In this document: piece by piece, positions 57,550 through 64,000 of the stretch
Layout of the letters: the number at the start of each line of letters is the position of its first letter
Numbering within the stretch: position 1 is the stretch's first letter
Origin: Panopea generosa
Taxonomy: Eukaryota > Mollusca > Bivalvia > Adapedonta > Hiatellidae
Assembly: GCA_029582155.1 (NCBI GenBank)
Contig: CM055905.1
Coordinates: forward strand, 8,274,995-8,338,994
Reading direction: 5' to 3'
DNA: 64,000 nucleotides
Position numbers and translations under genes: made by a program
Notes under the pieces: model-generated
The model's input: only the letters and a program-made list of their open reading frames with translations
Databases searched by the model: none
Told to the model about the DNA's origin: nothing

Positions 57550-57736
57550 CAATTAGTTCCCTTTTTTTATTCATGATTTTGGGAAGCAAAACTGCCAATT
57601 GCTCCTGCAAATCTATTGCGAAAATTCGTACCTTCGGCCATTCTGGTGGACATGGCTTGAAGTATTTAGATAACATCTTTGTCACAAACTTGTCGATACT
57701 TAGGGCAACAGACTTGTCTTCGATTCTATAACAATT
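57550..57736 (-). CDS. Orphan internal exon, unrecognised protein
   Basis: On the minus strand an acceptor (TGTGTTTTAAG, ending at 57737) and a canonical donor (GTGAGT, 57544-57549) frame 187 nt of open sequence, phase 0 in and 1 out; an alternative acceptor TTATAG would start it at 57725. The peptide reads NCYRIEDKSVALSIDKFVTK, then MLSKYFKPCPPEWPKVRIFA, IDLQEQLAVLLPKIMNKKRE and LI. It is well mixed and amphipathic, unlike the AT-rich chance frames around it. No family was recognised and no partner exon was found nearby. An exon of a large-intron gene, or an old retrocopy piece, are both possible. Confidence 0.5.
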
Positions 57737-57739
57737 CTT

Positions 57740-58945
57740 AAAACACAGCAAAACAGAGTGTATCTCACTGTCAAGTGTATTTGTCTGTGTTTTTTCTAGT
57801 CTATTATTGTATAAAGCTTGGCTTCAAGCAAAAATAAAAACGTTTATATTATTCGTAATTGAATTATTTAGCTACATTTGTCACAAAAACACACACAAAC
57901 CAACATCGATCATCATCGTACATAAGCTTCAAACGCAATAGATAATCTGATCTTCTCTGAAGTAAGAGCGTTTTGCAGATCAAGTGTACACGTCGTTAGT
58001 CTGGTACCCTGCCCAACTTCATTCAATTACTTTCCTTTATTGTGTGAAGTTGGGCGGGGTTTCATCATTACACGTTGCCAGAAACCTTTAAATAAATCAA
58101 AAGCCGTTTCAAGCAGTCAACATCTCATTTAAAAAAAAATTATGATCAAGTATACAAATTATACATAAATTGATCAAATTAGGTACGTTTTTTCTTTTTT
58201 TTTGCTTTAAGGACAATATCCATAGATCTCTTAAATGAGTGCATTACTGCCCCAGATCTCTTAAAATAAATGGTAATGTTCTCGAGATCTCAAAAACTGC
58301 TGGGAGGGCCTCATTATAACATGATTTTCAATATTTGGCGGTCATCTTAGATTTGTGACCAAATGCCCACAACAGCCGTTAGTCAGAAATGGATTTTCGG
58401 ACTCGGTATAAAATATACCTCATAAAAGAAGTCTCAAACCTTTTGGGCATAAAACTAAATAAACATCGGCTATCTATACGACTACATGTAGAATAAGTCA
58501 AATAATGCAACATCTTGTGTGGGTTTTCGTTTACTTCCATCATGCCGTTTGCTGATGTGACGACGGGGGAGGAAGAGCGAGGTTTTTGGCACCATAAAAC
58601 ATTTTAAAGTGGTGGTTTTGCAACTGTTTGATTCACCGTACGCATGTTTGTGTGTGTGTGTAAAAGTATAATAATTGATAGTTTCTTTTTTATTGTTTGT
58701 GGTGTTGTAATTTTAACGTTACGTTACAGATACTGATAAACATTCTATTTCTTATTTTTGTTACTTTGAAAACTGTGATAGTTTCATTAATAACTATTGT
58801 TACAATGTATAGTAGTGATTTAAGAAAATATAAATGATATTTAACGTTTAACCTAAATAAAGGCTTTTCGATTGACATAGTCAAATTTACGCGATACACA
58901 AATCAGAATAATATACGGTATATTTGTATAGAATTTGTGCATATT
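57740..58945. other. Non-coding stretch
   Basis: Contains the hairpin at 58007-58059, poly-T near 58190-58203 and two AGATCTCTTAAA repeats (58211, 58254). Nothing else was recognised. Confidence 0.4.
58007..58059. repeat. Inverted repeat, 15-bp arms
   Basis: CCCTGCCCAACTTCA at 58007-58021 pairs with TGAAGTTGGGCGGGG at 58045-58059 with one mismatch and a 23-nt loop. The left arm resembles ACCCTACCCAACTT in the SINE B body near 47828, so it may be a SINE B scrap. Confidence 0.5.
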
Positions 58946-58949
58946 TTCA

Positions 58950-59105
58950 ACAGTATTCAAGTTCAGCATTGTAATGGCAGTCGTCGGTGACAAATTCTTG
59001 TCGTAAAACAAATTCAAGTCCAATCTTCACAGCCTGGTGGAGATTCGATCGCATGACCCTTTGACTGATAGTCATACGTGTTTTATCGACTGCGCTGAAC
59101 CAGGT
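58950..59105 (-). mobile_element. Decayed SINE family C head, minus
   Basis: CAGCCTGGTGGAGATTCGAT, CGCATGACCCTTTGACTGAT, AGTCATACGTGTTTTATCGA and CTGCGCTGAACCAGG correspond to the complement of the family C head; the body to its left is worn. Confidence 0.5.
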
Positions 59106-59755
59106 GATATCGTCTTTCGGCAATATCGACACAATTGCAATGTTTAATTATCTAAATATCCCAGTTTGCCAGTTAGATGAAATATGACAGCAGTTCTACT
59201 CAGATATATTCTGGTGTCTTACTTTAACAATAAAACTAGAAATGTCGTATTAAACATGTTATGTATTGTTAATGGCAATTAGCTCCATTAAAAACACATT
59301 TTATATTGACACGCAATTAGACAGAATTGATCATTTTATACCATTTTCTATGGCAAGTAAGCTTAATAACAAAATATTTTGAGCGAAATTTGAAACCGTA
59401 ACGTCATTTCCCCAAATAAATGTGCAATAAAAGAGCAAAACAATCTCGTTTTGGAGACAACTTGTTAAAATATTCTGGTATTGTTGAATATATAATCCTG
59501 TCGGCGTCAACATTCGAAAAGGCGTTTAGCTAATGGACACATTAAACTGATTACTTGATGTCATTGCTCATGCATTACTTCAAAAATCTGCAAAATACTT
59601 CCACAAAAACAAATAACCATAGTTTGAACTATTGTGCTGGTTGGAAAATATAAGTTCGTGAAGTCTCGTCATTTGTAGAACACCTCTTTGCACTACTACA
59701 ATGAATCCCACGTGTTCCATTGATCCCCATCATTCGTCTGAAGACACGTGACTTT

Positions 59756-60107
59756 GTTTCGTGAATAGAATGAATGAAAGGTGGTTTATGGCACTTCGAC
59801 ACATAAATAGGTAATTTTTTGCGCGCTAAGATTAATGAATATGATGATGATGAAAATATATTAACTATTTACAAATAAATGAAAGTTATTTATAAATATA
59901 TAAATGATAAAAAACCAATTGAGTACAGAGACGTCACTGATATAATACATGCTATACTAAATCATTTAATCCGTCAACGGGTTTTAAACTAAAAATGGTT
60001 AAAGAGTGTAACCACTTTTAAAAAAGCAAAAGTACTCGTTGCATTAACTTTATCAAAAAATTCTTTCATATTATCGACCTTGTAGTACTTTACGTTTCGT
60101 TAATAGA
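59756..60107 (-). mobile_element. 5'-truncated copy of the I-group LINE with target-site duplication
   Basis: The element body is 59770-60093 (324 bp). It matches 13600-13920 of the full-length LINE (ACATAAATAGGTAATTTTTT, GCGCGCTAAGATTAATG, AACTATTTACAAATAAATGA and AATTCTTTCATATTATCGAC). Flanking copies GTTTCGTGAATAGA (59756-59769) and GTTTCGTTAATAGA (60094-60107) form a 14-bp duplication with one mismatch. This is the ordinary fate of a LINE copy: only the 3' untranslated region and the end of ORF2 remain. Confidence 0.85.
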
Positions 60108-60109
60108 TA

Positions 60110-61285
60110 ACGCTACCGAGGTATGCGATTGTTAAAAAACCTTTCTACGAATAACACGGGCCATAATTTTGCCTAAAATCAAAATGTTCAAAAGTTTCAT
60201 TACTGTTTGACTAGTCGTACATGTAACTGAGCAATATGTCGGTTAAAAAAGAAACAGCAAAACCTTCAAAACTAGAAACAAAAACGACACCGTGGCGAGT
60301 ACAGTAGCCCTAATTTTCTTCGAAAGCCAAACCAAAAGTGTATTTTTACTAATGCTATTATAAGTATGTTTCCTTGGTAATGGTCGCTCACAACACAATA
60401 TTGATCAGGTTTCACTAAACATCTCAAGCTGAGAAATTCCTAAACTAAAAAATTTAAATGTCTAAAATTATTACTCGACCTCTTTAGGCTTTTAATGAAC
60501 TCACAGAACTGCAGTCAGAACAATCTGTATTCATTAAACATGAAAAATGATCAATGTAAATGCAGATATAGCATGTCAAAAATCTGAGTTGAGAAAAGTT
60601 GCGAGTTTTAGTGAAACTGGGGCCTGACTCCTTAAATAGCGAATGTAAAGTGAATTTTATCCAAAGTGTCCTTAAGCACACGACTCATTTAACAGCCAAA
60701 ACCAGTTTACCCGGATAATATATATGTTTTACATTGTACAACTATCCGTGCATGTATTTGTAGAGTACAGTGTGGTGGGTGAACCTTTATTTACACTGAG
60801 TTTTCTTACGATGTGTGATGGGGCAACGGCGACGCCATGTGCAACCGTTAACTATATAGGTTTAAGTCTTCCAGTGACGTTTTTTAGTATTGACAGTTCC
60901 GTTGTTATTTGTACAAAGTCTGGGTATTAATGTAATATAAAGCAATTAAGTGCATGATACTTTGATGACTGTTTTGAATGCTAGTCATTGCTCGTCTAGT
61001 GCTGATTGTGCATTTTCTTATTTAATTACAATATAAAATGTGTCACAGTTCAATTAAAAGGTAATCAATCAGTCATGCGTCTTTCGTTTCTTGGCACCAG
61101 AACTACAACACAGCTTGGTTTCCCTGCCGGCAGCGATATATAATCGTGCCGCGAGAGCCTTATAATGTTGCCTGAGTTAATTAAGTTTATACAAATCCTT
61201 TTAGTTCGATTACAAAGAAAGCTTAGAACATTATGAGCAAGCATTGGGTTCGCTTTCTAAGTAAAACATTTACCATTCGATGTTG
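60110..61285. other. Non-coding stretch
   Basis: No exon or repeat that I can name. Frames of 65-68 codons at 60484 and 60724 show no recognised domain. Confidence 0.4.
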
Positions 61286-61289
61286 TTAT

Positions 61290-61390
61290 AGCGGTATCAG
61301 ACCAAGTTGTGGATCGAACCCGCAATCTCCAGTTTGAGCGACCATAACATTGTCCATTACACTACCGACTCGCTTACCGTAGTGAGTTCT
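61290..61390 (-). mobile_element. SINE tRNA-like head, minus
   Basis: On the minus strand: GTAAGCGAGTCGGTAGTGTA, ATGGACAATGTTATGG and GGAGATTGCGGGTTCGATCC, with A- and B-box matches at the expected spacing. The family of its body is unclear; there is no acceptor-stem pairing that would make it a tRNA gene. Confidence 0.55.
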
Positions 61391-61734
61391 TTTTAAACTC
61401 TCTAGATGGCGTGTTTACACTGATCTACGTCCCATACGCATGAGTATATATTATAATTCCATCATATACATTATGATGGAAGCTTCTGCCAAAGAAAGAT
61501 GAATTGATTGTCTATGGCATATACTTTTATTTCAAACTAAGACATCAAATTGATTTGATTATCGTTATACGATTGCGTGCTAGTGCAGATTACTGACTTA
61601 GTTTCAGCACGACTGATTACTACCAGGGATCGCTTAAACACCAAATGTTTTATTTAAACTCGGTCGTGCATTCTGCAATGACATTTGTATTTGTTTAAGG
61701 AGGATTAAAACAATGAAATGTTTGTTTGAATAAT

Positions 61735-61925
61735 TAATGTCATTTGTATGCCATTGATGTTTGTTTGAATAAATAACGCCATTTGCATGTCATCGAGGGC
61801 TAACAGGCGATCAGTCAGCATACTAATACTTCCTGGCATCCAGGAAGGTTAACCAGTATTTCAGCACACCCACATCTGCAAGTAACTGATAACTTTTCTA
61901 CTTTAATCAGCAGTGAGGGGTGAAC
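61735..61925 (-). mobile_element. SINE family C, minus, head missing and 3' end doubled
   Basis: The plus strand carries TTTGTTTGAATAATTAATGT, CATTTGTATGCCATTGATG and then the same unit again (TTTGTTTGAATAAATAACGC, CATTTGCATGTCATCGAGG), followed by the body blocks GGCGATCAGTCAGCATAC, GGAAGGTTAACCAGTAT and AATCAGCAGTGAGG. The tRNA-like head is absent. Confidence 0.65.
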
Positions 61926-61929
61926 CAAA

Positions 61930-62635
61930 TGTTCATATCAAATATTTACATTAAATGTTACAAAAAATGTTTTGAGATATCATGCTTCATGAAATAAAAG
62001 AGTTAATTAAGCAAAGTAAGCATGTGGTATCACTGCAACACTGTTTTATTAACATATAAACGAATAAGGACATACAACAGTGCTGCGGTGAACCCTCGAT
62101 GTGTGCGTTCAATGTTTATTTATATGCAATGAAGTCAAAAACCGTTTTTAAACAAGCATTGTTTTCCAGGGCTGCGTTTAGTTCGGTAAAGTGTTTGCTT
62201 ACGTTAGCGAACATATTTTCCTGGACACTGGCTCAACCTTATAATAGTACACAGTACACAACAATTTTAGGGAACCAGGCATTAAATTGTTTGCTGTTTA
62301 ACATTGCTGGAAGCAACCGTGGAGTGTGGTAGTTTAAACGGTCTGAATAGTATCGAATCCACACACATACATATCTAAAATAACTTTAGGATACAACCCT
62401 TCATTTCACACCACTATTATATTTTAAATTGGGTTCCATTGTAACAGTTATGTCTAGTACAGAATTAAAACAGAATCTGCAGCATGTGTCTGTGTTTTAA
62501 ATCTTCACTAGTTTCAATTTTAAAGAAAAAATAATACAATGACCAGTTTTTTTTTTAATCAATTGTTTTGTGAAATTTCCAGAGTAATAATATGTAAATA
62601 AAAACTATTCGCCCACGATGCGCTTCTTACCATCA
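61930..62635. other. Non-coding stretch
   Basis: A 77-codon plus frame at 62099 is not recognised. No repeat identified. Confidence 0.35.
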
Positions 62636-62639
62636 ATTC

Positions 62640-62855
62640 TAAAATGTCACATGATTGTCTTGAAATCTGGTATCAGCATCAAATTTTCAGTGGTGATTTC
62701 TAAAAAAACTGACAATTTACACAAGGTAGGAAAAAAAATTAAATCACTGCAATACAAAGTTCTGAAAAAAAAAGAAAGAGACAATAAAGGTTTATTCTTA
62801 CCCTCTTCATCAGTCCGGAGTATTCAAGGGAGATAATAGTGATGTGAACCCTTAA
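62640..62855. repeat. Duplicated segment, copy 1 (partner 63668-63883)
   Basis: Shares CTGGTATCAGCA-CAAATTT, TCAGTGGTGATTTCTAA, AATCACTGCA-TACAAAGT, GGTCCGGAGTA-TCAAGGGA and GATAATAG with the partner at an offset of about 1,028 bp; identity looks near 80 percent. On the minus strand both copies hold ATTATCTCCCTTGA followed by a GTAAGA or GTAAAA, so a duplicated exon is possible but weak. Confidence 0.7.
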
Positions 62856-63667
62856 GTTCGTAATACATCAACAATGGTAGCATTTTTAAACATATTTTGA
62901 CTTGATTTTGTATCAGTTACTTGCCTATTAGCATAATGCTTATTTTCTTTGAAAAACATTATAATACTGCAATGGTAATTTGGACCTACAGAAGACAGGC
63001 ATAGCAGCCTTTAATATTTCATTCAGCATTCATCCATTTTCTTTTGTTACCATGTGACATGACCATACTACGTATGCTGCGGTATGTATATACAGAAAAA
63101 AACATCACGAACTTTCTGGAGCTGCCCATGTCCGTACTTCATGCTGAACTTCCTCAGAACTGCTTCAAACACACAGTAATGGAACATCTGGGCGAAAACG
63201 GTTTTAAAGTAATAAAGATAAACAATTTGTAAAACTTGAATTTATATCAAATTGTATATGTTAAGTGGAAACTTTGTTCCTATCAATTACCTTTTCATGG
63301 TGCCTCTTTTCAAAGAAAGAAGATTGCTTGTTTTCATGTTTATTGGCCATAGTATATCTAATGATGTGCCGGGCATAAGGACTTCTTTTTAAGTGCATGA
63401 ATCATGTTACCGAGGAAAACAAACAAACGATACACCTGTGTAAAAAATAAGACAATATATCACCTTGTCTTGATCATATGCGACGCTTGCTTTCCTAAAA
63501 GAAAAACGTCTTAACTAGTTGTGCAGAAGAAACATTTTGATTTGGAAGTAAGATCTGATTGACTGAAACAAACACACTTCTGCAATTGTTATGTAATAAT
63601 AAAATTATTCATTCGGACGGAAGTCATGGCAGTTACCTTGTACATGTTCATTGTCATAGAAAACTCT

Positions 63668-63883
63668 GAAATGACACAGAAATGTCCAGAAAGCTGGTAT
63701 CAGCAACAAATTTTCAGTGGTGATTTCTAACATACTAACCATTTAACTCGTGCTTGGAAAAAATAAACCACTGCAGTACAAAGTCTTGAAAAAAGAAGAA
63801 AAAAAGAAATAAAATGTTATTTTACCTCCTTCGTCTGTAGGTCCGGAGTACTCAAGGGAGATAATAGCGGTGTGAGTCCTGTT
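63668..63883. repeat. Duplicated segment, copy 2 (partner 62640-62855)
   Basis: See the partner. Between the two copies (62860-63660) I see no exon; a 62-codon plus frame at 63044 is unrecognised. Confidence 0.7.
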
Positions 63884-63889
63884 TAACTC

Positions 63890-64000
63890 ATTCGCTCTAT
63901 CTCTGCAAAAACGTTTGACTATCAATCAAGAAGTTGTGAATGCGTATCGCTGTCCGGTCACAGTGTCCGTGATGATTGATAAACGACATTTTGTCTCATC
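63890..64000 (+). mobile_element. SINE family C head, cut by the window end
   Basis: ACTCATTCGCTCTATCTCTG is followed by GTTTGACTATCAATCAAGAA, GTTGTGAATGCGTATCGCTG and GACATTTTGTCTCATC, the last matching GACATTGCGTCTCATTATCA of the complete copy at 22.5 kb. It continues beyond 64000. Confidence 0.6.

Overview
The window looks like AT-rich nuclear DNA of a mollusc, most likely a bivalve. The reasons are mixed. It has spliced exons with GT/AG borders and several families of tRNA-derived SINEs in many copies. It carries an I-group non-LTR retrotransposon with a CCHC ORF1 and a C-terminal RNase H, a decayed Polinton, and short motifs such as AAGGGAGATAA that I associate with bivalve repeats. The species cannot be told from sequence alone. 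Most of the window is intron or intergenic DNA filled with repeats; host coding sequence is sparse and in short exons.

Region by region. 0-13.5 kb: on the minus strand, short exons appear to encode a small secreted cysteine-rich protein. They are a signal-peptide exon at 10.5 kb, a Cys-rich exon at 9.45 kb, a possible terminal exon at 7.9 kb, an exon of different phase at 7.45 kb and a second Cys-rich exon at 3.65 kb. Between the last two lies a 2.9-kb satellite (3943-6829) of 63- and 66-bp units that seem to have grown from the tRNA-like head of a SINE. 13.58-19.58 kb: a complete LINE on the minus strand with both ORFs open, an ATGA stop/start overlap, a (CATT)n tail and a perfect 15-bp target-site duplication. 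20.8-21.3 kb: a 25-bp minisatellite. 22.3-22.8 kb: a SINE whose head is repeated in inverted orientation as a perfect 140-bp palindrome. 23.4 kb: the last exon of a short-chain dehydrogenase/reductase on the minus strand. 24.4-25.2 kb: 3' end of a second LINE type. 25.7-31.0 kb: a broken Polinton fossil (integrase, major capsid protein, packaging ATPase and small proteins) with a 432-bp LINE-like element inserted in it.

31-64 kb: mostly non-coding and repetitive. It holds a 3'-lacking LINE copy at 35.9 kb, a MITE-like element at 38.6 kb, many SINE copies (families here called A, B and C), decayed LINE pieces at 50-52.6 kb, a G-quadruplex motif at 56.97 kb, one good orphan exon at 57.55-57.74 kb, a 5'-truncated LINE copy at 59.77-60.09 kb with its own target-site duplication, and a duplicated 215-bp segment at 62.6 and 63.7 kb.

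The parts interact mainly as mobile DNA and its hosts: SINEs and LINEs sit in introns (one SINE only about 16 bp from a splice donor), a SINE head appears to have seeded a satellite, and a LINE derivative landed inside the Polinton. No operon, CRISPR array or rRNA gene is present, and no tRNA-like sequence here looks like a functional tRNA gene.
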